A stretch of DNA of 64,000 nucleotides from Elizabethkingia miricola (GTDB lineage: Bacteria; Bacteroidota; Bacteroidia; Flavobacteriales; Weeksellaceae): assembly GCF_001675285.1 (NCBI RefSeq), contig NZ_LSGQ01000031.1, positions 40,089-104,088 on the forward strand. Direction: 5' to 3'. The translations under genes were made by a program, and so were the position numbers. This document shows positions 25,767 through 35,158 of the stretch, piece after piece. The notes below the pieces were generated by a model that was not told where the DNA came from, ran no database searches, and worked only from the letters and a program-made list of their open reading frames with translations. Each line of letters begins with the position of its first letter. The stretch's first letter is position 1.

Positions 25767-28763
25767 ATGATACGAAAGTATACTCCTGTACTCTTCCTTT
25801 TCTCTTTTTCTATTGTATATGCGCGTTATGATAGTATGAAAGCAATACAGCCCCCTAACAAAACAAAAGATGAGAAAATCTCGGAAGTGCAAAATAAACT
25901 AAAAAAGCACTTGTTTCATACCAGCATACAAAATATTTCTTCGGCACAATCTTTATCCGGACCTCGACTATATAAGGATACTATTGTAAAGCCCGGCAGA
26001 AAATCGGGTGAAGCAAAAGACATACAGGAAGTCACATTGGTAAAAAGCAAAAATATCAACGATATTGATATCCGGAAAATAGCGGGCTCTATTACCACTA
26101 TTGATATGAAAAAATTTGAAGGCCGTTCAGAAATGGATCTTATGCGAATGCTGCAAGGTGCTGTCCCTGGTCTTTACATAGAATACAATGGTATACTGGG
26201 GACCAGACCCAAAATTGAGATACGCGGAACACAGTCATTCTCCGGTCAGGCAAGAGCAAACGAGCCATTATTTGTACTGGACGGGATGATTATCTCTTCC
26301 GATACATTTCTGACACTAAATCCAATGGATTTCTCCACTATCAAGGTTTTAAAGGATGCTGCTGCATCAGCATTATATGGAATAAAAGCAGCCAATGGTG
26401 TTATAGAAATTACTTCTAAAAAAGGTTATAAAGGCAAGCCAATTATCAGCCTTAATATAAAACAGGGAATTACAACAAGAGGTCCCAGAGGTGTAGAAAT
26501 GATGAATTCCGCAGAGAAACTGGAATTAGAAAGGCGCTTGAAAGTAGCATCGACTCCGGGGTATATGAACTCCGAAGAATATATAAGAGAAAACTATACT
26601 AATGCTCCAAATCTGGATGCTTTGATCCTGAATGGCAAGAAAAATCTGGACTCTTTAAAAAGAATCAATACCGACTGGTTCAAGGAACTAATCAGACCTA
26701 ATCAGTTTAGTTCTTATAATCTAAGTGTAAGAGGAGGTACAGACAAAAATGCGTATTATTACTCCTTAAACTATGGTAACCGTGGTGGAAAATTGCCTGG
26801 CAACGACATTAATAATATTACTGCAAGAGCAAATATTGATTACGTAGTTACACCTAAATTCAGTTTATCTCTGAATACCTCAGCCGGAATTTCAAGAACT
26901 AATACCCAAAACGGAACCAAAGAAGATCCTTCTGCTCTCGCCTATGCCTTAAATCCTTATGAGACCCGATTATCTGAAAAGAATGGCAAAAAAATAAACC
27001 TGACCTCATATCCGGATTACGCATTCAGTGATCTTATAAATCAGTATACACGCAGCGAAGTATCTAACAGAGTAAGCAGTTCCCTTATATTTAATTGGAA
27101 ATTGCTGAATGATTTGAGTATATCAGGAGTTACCGGAGCAGATTATGTAACCAATGAAAATAAAACTGTAATTCCACCAGAGGCGGCTTCTGAACGACAG
27201 TATAGTGAGGATGCAAGAGGGAGCCTTACCGAAGAAAAAGCTACTGAATTTATCTATTCCTCTAACATCAGAGCGACTTATACCAAGAAACTGGGCGATC
27301 ATGATATTACATTAGGTGCCAATATCGATTACTTACTTAACAGAAGAAAGGTTGTTGGTATCAACGGCTACGGGATACCATCGGGTATGGCATCGGTTCC
27401 GGTAATCAATCAGTCCTTGGAAGGCAATCGAAAAACGACAGCTTTCGGAGGCAATACTAAAGACATCCAATTAGGCTTTGGTGCCGCATTCGGATATTCA
27501 TTCCGGAATATTTATGATCTGTATGCCAGTTACAAAAGGGATGGCTCCTCCCTCCTTCCGTCTGATAAAAGGTGGAATACTGCCTGGTCTGCAGGATTTG
27601 GATGGCGGCTTAAGGAATATGAATTTCTGAAAAACTCAAAATTCATCTCCGAGCTTAAGCTAAGAGCTTCAATGGGAATTACCGCCAGTATGGCGGGTAT
27701 TACAATCGGAGATATTGTTCCGACTTACAGGTACAACAACCTTTTTTATGGTTCCGGAAGATTATTACCTTCACAACAACTTCCCAATAGAAATCTGAAT
27801 CCACAGCAGTCACATTCATATAATGCAGGATTGGATATTGGCATTTTAAAGAGGTTTACACTAACTACCAATTTCTACAAAATCCTGAACAAACAAGCTC
27901 TTTTGGATGTAGAAATAGCACCCAGCAATGGTTTTACCAGCTATAAGAAAAATATTGGTGCATTGGAAAACAAAGGAATAGAGGTAATGCTGTCCGGAGA
28001 TATTATAAGAGGCTCCGATTTTCAGTGGAACAGTGCCATTACCTTTTCCGCCAATTTTAATAAAGTAAAACAACTCTACGGAACCGATAAAATTTATCAG
28101 AATGGAGAAGCCCTTATTCCTTCTTATGAAGTCGGTCAGCCGTTGGGAATAATCTACGGATTACAGTCATTGGGAATACATCCTCTGGATGGAATCTACA
28201 GATATAAATCTGGTGACGGAAGAGAGCTAACATACAGAGACAAAAGCAGTCTTACCCGTTCAGATTTCATGAGTTTAGGCTACAGCACTCCACCATATAA
28301 CGGGATGTTTTCCAATGTTATCACCTATAAAAACCTGTCTTTGGCTTTTGATCTTTACTATGCCCTGAAGGGCGTAAAACAATACTCAACTTCTTTTATT
28401 CGTGACAGAAGTGATATCCGTTACAATGCCTTTAAAGGTCAGTTGGAGCAGATGTGGTTTAATGAGGGGGATGAAGGAAAGATTTATCCTTCCGCTAACA
28501 GACCTACAGAAGCTGCTGAGATGGAGAAACTTTTTGCTACAACAGATAGTGTATACAGATCCGATTTTGTTTCTCTCAACAATATTCAGCTTACCTATAC
28601 CGTAGATACCAATGCAATACAGGAGCTTTCCAAAACAATACGTTCTCTTAGTCTTAGTCTGCAGGCTGAAAATATCTATACTTATTACTTTGTGAAAAAC
28701 AGAAATACAATCAATGATATCAAGCAGCCTGTTTTTACCCTCAGCTTAAATGTCTCTTTTTAA
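25767..28763 (+). CDS. SusC/RagA-type TonB-dependent outer-membrane transporter
   Basis: 998 residues. A signal peptide (about 1-19) is followed by a long linker with no recognisable carboxypeptidase-like barrel domain, which most SusC proteins carry. A TonB-box-like DIQEVTLV lies near 85-92. The plug domain follows with the SusC signatures GSITTIDMKKFEGRSEMDLMRMLQGAVPGLYI, IRGTQSFSG, LFVLDGMI and LKDAAASALYGIKAANGVIEITSKKG. The barrel continues to the end with a terminal aromatic residue (VSF). It imports a ligand through the outer membrane with SusD at its lid. The gene starts the operon with SusD, a lipoprotein and an M16 protease. Confidence 0.9.
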   Translation: MIRKYTPVLFLFSFSIVYARYDSMKAIQPPNKTKDEKISEVQNKLKKHLFHTSIQNISSAQSLSGPRLYKDTIVKPGRKSGEAKDIQEVTLVKSKNINDIDIRKIAGSITTIDMKKFEGRSEMDLMRMLQGAVPGLYIEYNGILGTRPKIEIRGTQSFSGQARANEPLFVLDGMIISSDTFLTLNPMDFSTIKVLKDAAASALYGIKAANGVIEITSKKGYKGKPIISLNIKQGITTRGPRGVEMMNSAEKLELERRLKVASTPGYMNSEEYIRENYTNAPNLDALILNGKKNLDSLKRINTDWFKELIRPNQFSSYNLSVRGGTDKNAYYYSLNYGNRGGKLPGNDINNITARANIDYVVTPKFSLSLNTSAGISRTNTQNGTKEDPSALAYALNPYETRLSEKNGKKINLTSYPDYAFSDLINQYTRSEVSNRVSSSLIFNWKLLNDLSISGVTGADYVTNENKTVIPPEAASERQYSEDARGSLTEEKATEFIYSSNIRATYTKKLGDHDITLGANIDYLLNRRKVVGINGYGIPSGMASVPVINQSLEGNRKTTAFGGNTKDIQLGFGAAFGYSFRNIYDLYASYKRDGSSLLPSDKRWNTAWSAGFGWRLKEYEFLKNSKFISELKLRASMGITASMAGITIGDIVPTYRYNNLFYGSGRLLPSQQLPNRNLNPQQSHSYNAGLDIGILKRFTLTTNFYKILNKQALLDVEIAPSNGFTSYKKNIGALENKGIEVMLSGDIIRGSDFQWNSAITFSANFNKVKQLYGTDKIYQNGEALIPSYEVGQPLGIIYGLQSLGIHPLDGIYRYKSGDGRELTYRDKSSLTRSDFMSLGYSTPPYNGMFSNVITYKNLSLAFDLYYALKGVKQYSTSFIRDRSDIRYNAFKGQLEQMWFNEGDEGKIYPSANRPTEAAEMEKLFATTDSVYRSDFVSLNNIQLTYTVDTNAIQELSKTIRSLSLSLQAENIYTYYFVKNRNTINDIKQPVFTLSLNVSF

Positions 28764-28769
28764 TTCAAT

Positions 28770-30137
28770 ATGAAAAAAATTACCTGCATAACATCATTAT
28801 TGGTTTTACTAAATGCCTGTAGCCTCGATTATACTTCCGAAGATTCTGTATCGGGAGAAAATGTTATAAACACTGTCAGCAGAGCCAAAGAGGTTTTGAA
28901 CACAGCCTACTCCGAATTTCCGAAAGACAAAACTTTTCTCAGTATTTATACCGAGGATTTCGTTCCTACCTGGTATATCTCCCAAAGCAAATACGAACCT
29001 GTAGAAAAGATGTATTACTGGGACCGACTGGTCATTAAAAATAATGCAGAAAACCTCTGGCAGCAATATTATAAATCTTTATTCGAGATCAATACCACTT
29101 TGGAAGCTCTGGATCGTAATATTTCTGATAAAAATTCGGATGAGGCTAAAAAAGTAAAAGGAAGGGCACTAGGATTAAAGGCTGCAATATACTATGAATT
29201 GTTGTTATTATTCTCCGATCGTTACACAGGCTCTGATATGCCGGGAATTGTTCTGAAAGACAAAACAATTTATGAGGATAAAGAACGCTCTGGTTATAAG
29301 GAAACATTGGTTGAAATCAATAAACTATGTGATACAGCATTGTCACTACTCCCAAAAGATGAGGGCAGTACCAACAAGAAGGAATATTTCAATTATTACA
29401 CAATAAAACTACTGAAAGCTAAAGCAGCGTTACTGGAAGGATCTTATCAGAGTGTCATTACTCTGGCCAACGAACTTATTACACAGAGTGGCAAATCCAT
29501 CACGGACTTTAATCAGGTCTCTTATCAGCAGATTTGGAACTCTCCTTCCTCTTCTCCCGAGGTTCTGATGAATTTCAGTTACAATCAGCAGCCTTATAAA
29601 AACCTAAACTACAACTATGAAAAAGGTGATTTTGTAAGACTGCATTCCAAATTTGCTTTTGAGGAAAATGACATACGCAGCAAAGTTTCAGCTATTACGA
29701 TACCCGATATTCCTGGTGCTTTTATAGGAAAATACAGATCGGATATTCGCGATAATAAAAACAAAAATATAGTACAGTCCAGATTTACTGAGGTGTATTT
29801 TCTGCTAATAGAAGCCTATTTAAAAAATAATCAGCATCCGCAAGCGGCTAAGCTGCTCAATGATTTTCTTAAAAGCAGAAATACGGGTACTGTCGATGTT
29901 TCTTTGTCTTATGAGCAGTTTTCTGAAAGATTCAGATATGAAAAACAGAAAGAGTTTCTGGGAGAACCTGAAAATTTCTTCGATCTGAAAAGATGGCAAA
30001 CAGACATCAAAAGATATAAAACGGATGATGAAAAACAATATTCAGTAATCTCTAAATCCGACTACCGCTGGACGTTCCCTATTCCGTTTAATGAAACAAA
30101 AAATAATAAAGTCTCCCAGAACAAAGGTTGGGAATAA
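28770..30137 (+). CDS. SusD/RagB-type outer-membrane lipoprotein
   Basis: 455 residues, lipobox-like LNAC (Cys17). The SusD helical fold is recognisable from the N-terminal NTAYSEF/LWQQYYKSLFEINTTLEALD and the TPR-like core, with the family C-terminal pattern RRYEKQKEFLGEPENFFDLKRWQT (reads ...RYEKQKEFLGE...). It forms the ligand-binding lid over the SusC barrel. It starts 6 bp after SusC. What the ligand is cannot be told; the M16 protease two genes on suggests peptide or protein. Confidence 0.88.
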   Translation: MKKITCITSLLVLLNACSLDYTSEDSVSGENVINTVSRAKEVLNTAYSEFPKDKTFLSIYTEDFVPTWYISQSKYEPVEKMYYWDRLVIKNNAENLWQQYYKSLFEINTTLEALDRNISDKNSDEAKKVKGRALGLKAAIYYELLLLFSDRYTGSDMPGIVLKDKTIYEDKERSGYKETLVEINKLCDTALSLLPKDEGSTNKKEYFNYYTIKLLKAKAALLEGSYQSVITLANELITQSGKSITDFNQVSYQQIWNSPSSSPEVLMNFSYNQQPYKNLNYNYEKGDFVRLHSKFAFEENDIRSKVSAITIPDIPGAFIGKYRSDIRDNKNKNIVQSRFTEVYFLLIEAYLKNNQHPQAAKLLNDFLKSRNTGTVDVSLSYEQFSERFRYEKQKEFLGEPENFFDLKRWQTDIKRYKTDDEKQYSVISKSDYRWTFPIPFNETKNNKVSQNKGWE

Positions 30138-30148
30138 CTGATATGACA

Positions 30149-31384
30149 ATGAAGCATTATTATAGATTTAATTTTTATACCAGACTTATTCTGTTTTTTA
30201 TACTCATAACAGGAATGAATTCCTGTATGCCGGATGATGAAAGAAGTACATACAGAGGTCAAAACAAAATAAGTTTTTCGCTGAATAAAACTCAGATTGA
30301 AGACCAGTCCAATGATTATATCGTGGTAAAGATCATGTTGGTAAAAGCTTTGGAAAAGGATCTGACTATTGACCTCAATCTTCAGAATGCTGATAATACT
30401 ATGAAACTGGATCATCCCAAAGTAGTACTACCGGCAGGAGAGAAAACTGCTACAATACAGATAAAACCAATTAACCTGCTGCCTCTTGACGAAAGTAAAA
30501 CAATTCAGTTAGCAGGAACAACATCCGACAGTCAGGTAAGCGTTGAGAATATTTCTTTCGAGTTTAAAAAAGGAATAGATATCCCTGTACTTACCAAACG
30601 ACAGAAAGAACTTCTTGAGATTTATCGAAAAAAAGGACTCAACCTATATCCTTTTATCGGTCTTGTGGAAGCAGAAGGTAATGTAACATTTCCAGCCGGA
30701 GGTAGAATTGAACCTTTTACAGAGGGCTTCAAGGAAAAAATTACAGGTAAAACCATTATTACTCTTAGCGAGAATGCTACTGAAGATAGGCCTTTGCTAA
30801 AAATGCAAAGAAATGCAATGGGAATACAGACGCTCTTGTTGAAACTATATCGAAAAATGACTATTGAGAATACTTTCTTTCTAGACCCTCTTGGTGCTCC
30901 AAACTTCAAAATATTAAAAGATATCAAGGAAAACGGGATGTCATATTATTCCATGATGGAAAATATGGAAAAGTATGACTTTGTTGTCACTCTGGATAAC
31001 ATAGCATTAAATTTCAATTCAGATGAAGTTAGTTTTATTTCAGAAAGATTCAATGAATTTCAATCAAAAGAGGAAGGCCTTAAGGTTGTAAATTTTAACT
31101 ATAGCTCCGCAATATGGGAATCACTTTATAAAAAAATTAAACAGGATATCAGCCTTCAGGATATAGGTTTAGAAAATGGTGATGGTACAATTAATCCTTA
31201 CAGATATATGAATATATCAACCATATCTCATGATGACTGGGGTAATGGTAACTGGAGACCTGCAAAAGCAACGATTAACCGAAAGGATAACACGTTACAT
31301 TTTACCTTTCCAATGGACTTTGATAATTCAGATGATTATATGCTGACCAATGTTGTCTATAAAGGAAAAAATATGGCACAATGA
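30149..31384 (+). CDS. lipoprotein of unknown function (DUF4929-like) in SusCD operon
   Basis: The start at 30149 gives 411 residues with a signal peptide ending GMNSC, suitable for lipidation; ATG 30143 is nearly as good, whereas TTG at 30128 overlaps SusD. Residues about 40-130 form a Calx-beta/Ig-like domain (ISFSLNKTQIEDQSNDYIVVKI, AGEKTATIQIKPI). The rest has a mixed alpha/beta domain with GNVTFPAGGRIEPF and a DDWGNGNW stretch. Similar lipoproteins occur after SusCD pairs and are thought to be surface co-factors. Its stop overlaps the next start (ATGA). Confidence 0.65.
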   Translation: MKHYYRFNFYTRLILFFILITGMNSCMPDDERSTYRGQNKISFSLNKTQIEDQSNDYIVVKIMLVKALEKDLTIDLNLQNADNTMKLDHPKVVLPAGEKTATIQIKPINLLPLDESKTIQLAGTTSDSQVSVENISFEFKKGIDIPVLTKRQKELLEIYRKKGLNLYPFIGLVEAEGNVTFPAGGRIEPFTEGFKEKITGKTIITLSENATEDRPLLKMQRNAMGIQTLLLKLYRKMTIENTFFLDPLGAPNFKILKDIKENGMSYYSMMENMEKYDFVVTLDNIALNFNSDEVSFISERFNEFQSKEEGLKVVNFNYSSAIWESLYKKIKQDISLQDIGLENGDGTINPYRYMNISTISHDDWGNGNWRPAKATINRKDNTLHFTFPMDFDNSDDYMLTNVVYKGKNMAQ

Positions 31385-34086
31385 GGTATGGTTTATTAGC
31401 AACAGGACTTCTTAGCTTTATTACAACAGAAGCTCAGATAACATTTCCGGGCAATTCCGGGATTACAGACCGAAAGATTCAGGAAAGTGGACTTCATTAT
31501 ATTATTCATCCTGTAAAAGGCGATTCCCGTACAGAGATCAGGCTTATTATAGGTGCAGGAAGCCTTATGGAAAATCCTGAGCAGGCAGGTGTTGCTCATT
31601 TTCTGGAGCATCTTGTTTTTAAGAAAACTTTATTTGGAAACCTGAATCAATTGGGCGTAAAACTGGAAAGAGATTTTAATGCTTCTACCCATTATGAATC
31701 TACAATTTATAAAATTTCAGTACCCAATACACCCGAAAATATTGGAATGTGTCTGGAGATATTCAGAAAAAATATTTTTGCAGATTTGTTCAGCAATGTC
31801 AGCAAAGATGATATAGAGAAAGAAAAAAATGTAATTATTCAAGAGCTTCGGGACAGAGGAAATGAAGGTCCTTTCTACCATGAAAAAATAGGAAACAGCA
31901 TTTTTAGAAACAAACTTCCGGGAGGCACAGAAGCTGATATCCGAAAGATAAACAAAGCATCATTGGAAAGCTATTTTAGAAAATGGTATACAACAGGCAA
32001 TGCTTATATCGTAATTGCAGGTGATATAAATACATCTACAACAGAAAAAAAAATTACAACATTATTTCATGATAAAGGCCATAAAGCTAGTGAGACTACT
32101 TCTTATTCTCAGATAGATTACACTTCATTGATCCCTACAAAAAGCATCTTTTCTCTGCAACAGGGAAAGCAAAAAAACATGAGCACCGAGCGGATAATTG
32201 TTATACAACGAAAACCTGAAGATTTAAAAGCTACATTGATGCAAAAGCTCTACAGCGAATTGATACGCCAAGGCATTAAAGATACAGGACTACAAAATGT
32301 AACATTCTTTGATGACTGGTATATGGGAAACATTTTCCATTCAGGCTTTGAAATCAGAAGTAAGGACAAGACAGATTTACTAAAAACCTATGAGCAGCTC
32401 GGAGCTCTCTCTGAGCAAGTAAAAAAAACAGAAATTCAGCAGGAGTTGTTCGGCACCATAAAGCAAAAAGTAATTAAAAATACTTTTGCTCCGTTGCCAA
32501 TCAATGCCAAAGATATTGCTGTGTATTACGAAGATATAATTGGCAGGCACAAGTATGTCCTTTCCTCCGAAAGTGGATTTCTTGCACAAAAAATTCTGAA
32601 TGAACTAAAAGAAGAAGAGATAAGGTCATATTCTTCTTTATTACCTGAAGAGCCGCATTTCAATCTGATTCAGATACCTTCAGGTTTATCTGAAATCACA
32701 GAACAGGAACTAACCGAAAGCTTTCAGACAGGAATAAAATCCGGCTTGAAAATACAACATCAGGAAACTGTAAAAGAAGAGGTTTTAAAAGAAGCTCCCC
32801 TAATCCATTATAAAATAGAATCTCCAAAAAAACTTTTTGCAAGGGTCATTAGTGAAAAAAAATTAGATCAGCTAAATGCCTCCCTAATAAAACTGTCCAA
32901 TGGAATTGATGTTATACTGGCACCTGACAGCAAAGCAGAGAAAAACACGATTATATACTATGGAAGAGGCGGATTTTCACAGCTTTCGGATCACAAATAT
33001 CCATTCTACAAGGATCTGAATTATTATGCTAATCAGATTGGGATTAAACCTTATAAATACAATATTCTTTCTGATATTTTGTCTCAGAATAGCATCTCAT
33101 ATTCTTCTTATATTGGCAGTTATGCTAATGAAATCCGGATAACTGCTCCGGATGAGAATATGGAATTGGCATTCAAATTATTGTACCATTCAGTATACAA
33201 TTATGTATTGCCTGTTGAGGATTTCAAAGGTGACATTAAACAAAAACTCCAGGAAAATGATAAGGAAGAACAGGTTTCAGAAAATGAATATGCCAGATTT
33301 CAGCAGGCAGAAGAATTGTTTCTGGGCAACTACAGAAACACTGAAAATAAAAAACTTACAAAGCAGGAACTAAAAAAACTCGATATTAAGAAGCTATTTG
33401 CATTTTATGATCAGGTATTCCGGAATACTAACAACCGAGCCGTTCTGATCTCAGGAAACTTTAATATACACCAGACAAAGGATTTAGTCACAAAATATTT
33501 TGGAGCTTATAAACCCGATCATCAGATACTGCAATGGCAGTCAGACAGCTCCCCTGCTATTTTGAATAAAGATTTCGCACCTGAAAACCAGACAAGAAAA
33601 GACGTTGCACTGATTACAAAATCATCAGTTATTCCTTCTGCAAAAAACATATATGCCATACAACTTGCAAAGGAATTATTGCAAGCCCGTTTTTTTGAAA
33701 CAGCAAGAAATAAGTATGGGAAGGTTTATTCACCATCTGTCAGTTGTGAGTACAAAACTTACCCTGTTCCTTCGGTTTCTTTTATTGTAAAATTCCGAAG
33801 CGAAAAGGAGGACATTCCATTCCTGAAAAATCTATTCTTAGACCTCATGAAAGATTCTGTTGACACTCATACATTAGAAAATAGCAAGAAAGCTTTACTT
33901 ATTTCCATTGCCGAAAAAATAAGCGACCCCTATTCAAAAGAAAAAGAAATAATACAGAGCTACTTAGATCAACTGAATACAGATGATTTAGAGAATTATG
34001 AGTCATTAATTAATTCAGTTACAACTGATGATATTAAGGCTATTCTAAACTCTGTTAAAAGTGTAAATGCACAGCTTATTCAGTAA
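31381..34086 (+). CDS. M16-family zinc metallopeptidase (two-domain)
   Basis: 901 residues with a likely signal peptide. The inverted zinc motif HFLEH has His73, Glu76 and His77, and Glu155 in VIIQELRD is the expected third ligand. Two M16 domains follow, the second (about 500-880) without a zinc motif, as in PqqL and similar periplasmic enzymes. Family members form clamshells that cut unfolded or small proteins. The ATGA overlap with the previous gene couples translation. In Enterobacterales the related proteins PqqL and FusC degrade ferredoxin after TonB-dependent import, so a similar role is possible here. Confidence 0.88.
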   Translation: MRYGLLATGLLSFITTEAQITFPGNSGITDRKIQESGLHYIIHPVKGDSRTEIRLIIGAGSLMENPEQAGVAHFLEHLVFKKTLFGNLNQLGVKLERDFNASTHYESTIYKISVPNTPENIGMCLEIFRKNIFADLFSNVSKDDIEKEKNVIIQELRDRGNEGPFYHEKIGNSIFRNKLPGGTEADIRKINKASLESYFRKWYTTGNAYIVIAGDINTSTTEKKITTLFHDKGHKASETTSYSQIDYTSLIPTKSIFSLQQGKQKNMSTERIIVIQRKPEDLKATLMQKLYSELIRQGIKDTGLQNVTFFDDWYMGNIFHSGFEIRSKDKTDLLKTYEQLGALSEQVKKTEIQQELFGTIKQKVIKNTFAPLPINAKDIAVYYEDIIGRHKYVLSSESGFLAQKILNELKEEEIRSYSSLLPEEPHFNLIQIPSGLSEITEQELTESFQTGIKSGLKIQHQETVKEEVLKEAPLIHYKIESPKKLFARVISEKKLDQLNASLIKLSNGIDVILAPDSKAEKNTIIYYGRGGFSQLSDHKYPFYKDLNYYANQIGIKPYKYNILSDILSQNSISYSSYIGSYANEIRITAPDENMELAFKLLYHSVYNYVLPVEDFKGDIKQKLQENDKEEQVSENEYARFQQAEELFLGNYRNTENKKLTKQELKKLDIKKLFAFYDQVFRNTNNRAVLISGNFNIHQTKDLVTKYFGAYKPDHQILQWQSDSSPAILNKDFAPENQTRKDVALITKSSVIPSAKNIYAIQLAKELLQARFFETARNKYGKVYSPSVSCEYKTYPVPSVSFIVKFRSEKEDIPFLKNLFLDLMKDSVDTHTLENSKKALLISIAEKISDPYSKEKEIIQSYLDQLNTDDLENYESLINSVTTDDIKAILNSVKSVNAQLIQ

Positions 34087-34112
34087 TCTTATATCTGGGA
34101 AAAGGTTAAATA

Positions 34113-34146
34113 AAAACTCACAGGCTATAAAACCTGTGAGTTTTTT
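34113..34146 (+). terminator. terminator after M16 peptidase gene
   Basis: AAAACTCACAGG pairs with CCTGTGAGTTTT, loop of 8 bases, followed by TT. It separates the operon from the convergent ChaN-like gene. Confidence 0.85.
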
Positions 34147-34180
34147 AGATCATCTATTCTATGAGCTATAAAAATAAGTT

Positions 34181-35053
34181 CTAATAAGTCTTTGTCATAT
34201 CCGCAGGGACAATCAGGTTAAAATCTGTGGGGATATAATCTTTTTCAGGTACAGCCAATTTGGGGTTTTCTGATTCAAAAACGGAAATCACTGCAATTTT
34301 AAGATTGGGATTTCTTTGTTTCAGATACCAATATATACCACCATATTCCTTGCTGTGGTAGTTTCCGTTGTAATGAACAAAAGTTTTTCCGGGTTCTGAA
34401 TTCTTAATAATTGACTCCGCCATTGTAGCATCTTTTACCGCCTGAGCAGAAATAAAATTCATAACTTTAAGATCATCAGCATGGTCTCCCATCATGGTTT
34501 TCATTTCCTTATACCCCGGTGTATCCAATGTTACCTTTACAGGCAAAACTGCAATATAAGTTTTCTCCTTAGCATCCAACATATTCAATGATTCCAGTCC
34601 TTGTTTCGCTACCTGAGAAGCATACTTTCTCGGAATATTACCGGCTATAAACTTCAGGTTTTTAGCTTTTGCAAAATCTAAAAGCGGTTTGTAATCTGTA
34701 ATATAGTTATTCCACAAGCGGACAGAGTCTTTCATACTCTTAGGGTCTAGTTTACCAGACAAGTAACGATCCAGCTGTGGCTGATTATCTCTTTCAAACA
34801 TTTCCGCCCCCAAAATCAGCTGTTTATTTTTTTGCTGATACAAAGCTTCAGTAAGCTTCAACTGCAGCCAGTGAACGATGGAATTGTTATGCAATTCTCC
34901 AAATAAAACCACATCGTAATCGGAAAGCTGTTTAACGATCTTCTCAGGCTTTACAGCTTTTCCTTTTTTATTATAAAACTTATAAGCATCGAATTGCTGT
35001 GCTTTTATTCCACTGATGCAGAGCACAGCAAAGGCAAAAAGTAATTTTCTCAT
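34181..35053 (-). CDS. ChaN-type heme-binding lipoprotein-like protein
   Basis: 290 residues with a signal peptide (about 1-18). The core contains VVLFGELHNNSIVHWLQLK and a long helical domain ending in FVHYNGNYHSKEYGGIYWYLK, the ChaN (DUF399) pattern; ChaN binds heme between two monomers. It has no lipobox cysteine, unlike Campylobacter ChaN. The adjacent hemin operon on the same strand supports an iron role. A terminator separates it from hmuS, so it may be transcribed alone. Confidence 0.75.
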   Translation of the reverse strand: MRKLLFAFAVLCISGIKAQQFDAYKFYNKKGKAVKPEKIVKQLSDYDVVLFGELHNNSIVHWLQLKLTEALYQQKNKQLILGAEMFERDNQPQLDRYLSGKLDPKSMKDSVRLWNNYITDYKPLLDFAKAKNLKFIAGNIPRKYASQVAKQGLESLNMLDAKEKTYIAVLPVKVTLDTPGYKEMKTMMGDHADDLKVMNFISAQAVKDATMAESIIKNSEPGKTFVHYNGNYHSKEYGGIYWYLKQRNPNLKIAVISVFESENPKLAVPEKDYIPTDFNLIVPADMTKTY

Positions 35054-35095
35054 CTCTTAAATAAAAGTATATTTGAAATACCAATTTACAATAAA

Positions 35096-35132
35096 AAAGG
35101 CCGCTTTGAAATGCAATGATTCTCAACGGCCT
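35096..35132 (-). terminator. terminator after hemin operon
   Basis: In minus-strand sense AGGCCG and CGGCCT pair, with an inner TTGA/TCAA helix, followed by TTTTTT. It closes the hmu operon after hmuS. Confidence 0.8.
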
Positions 35133-35158
35133 CAACATTTAAATTTAGCTTAGATATT

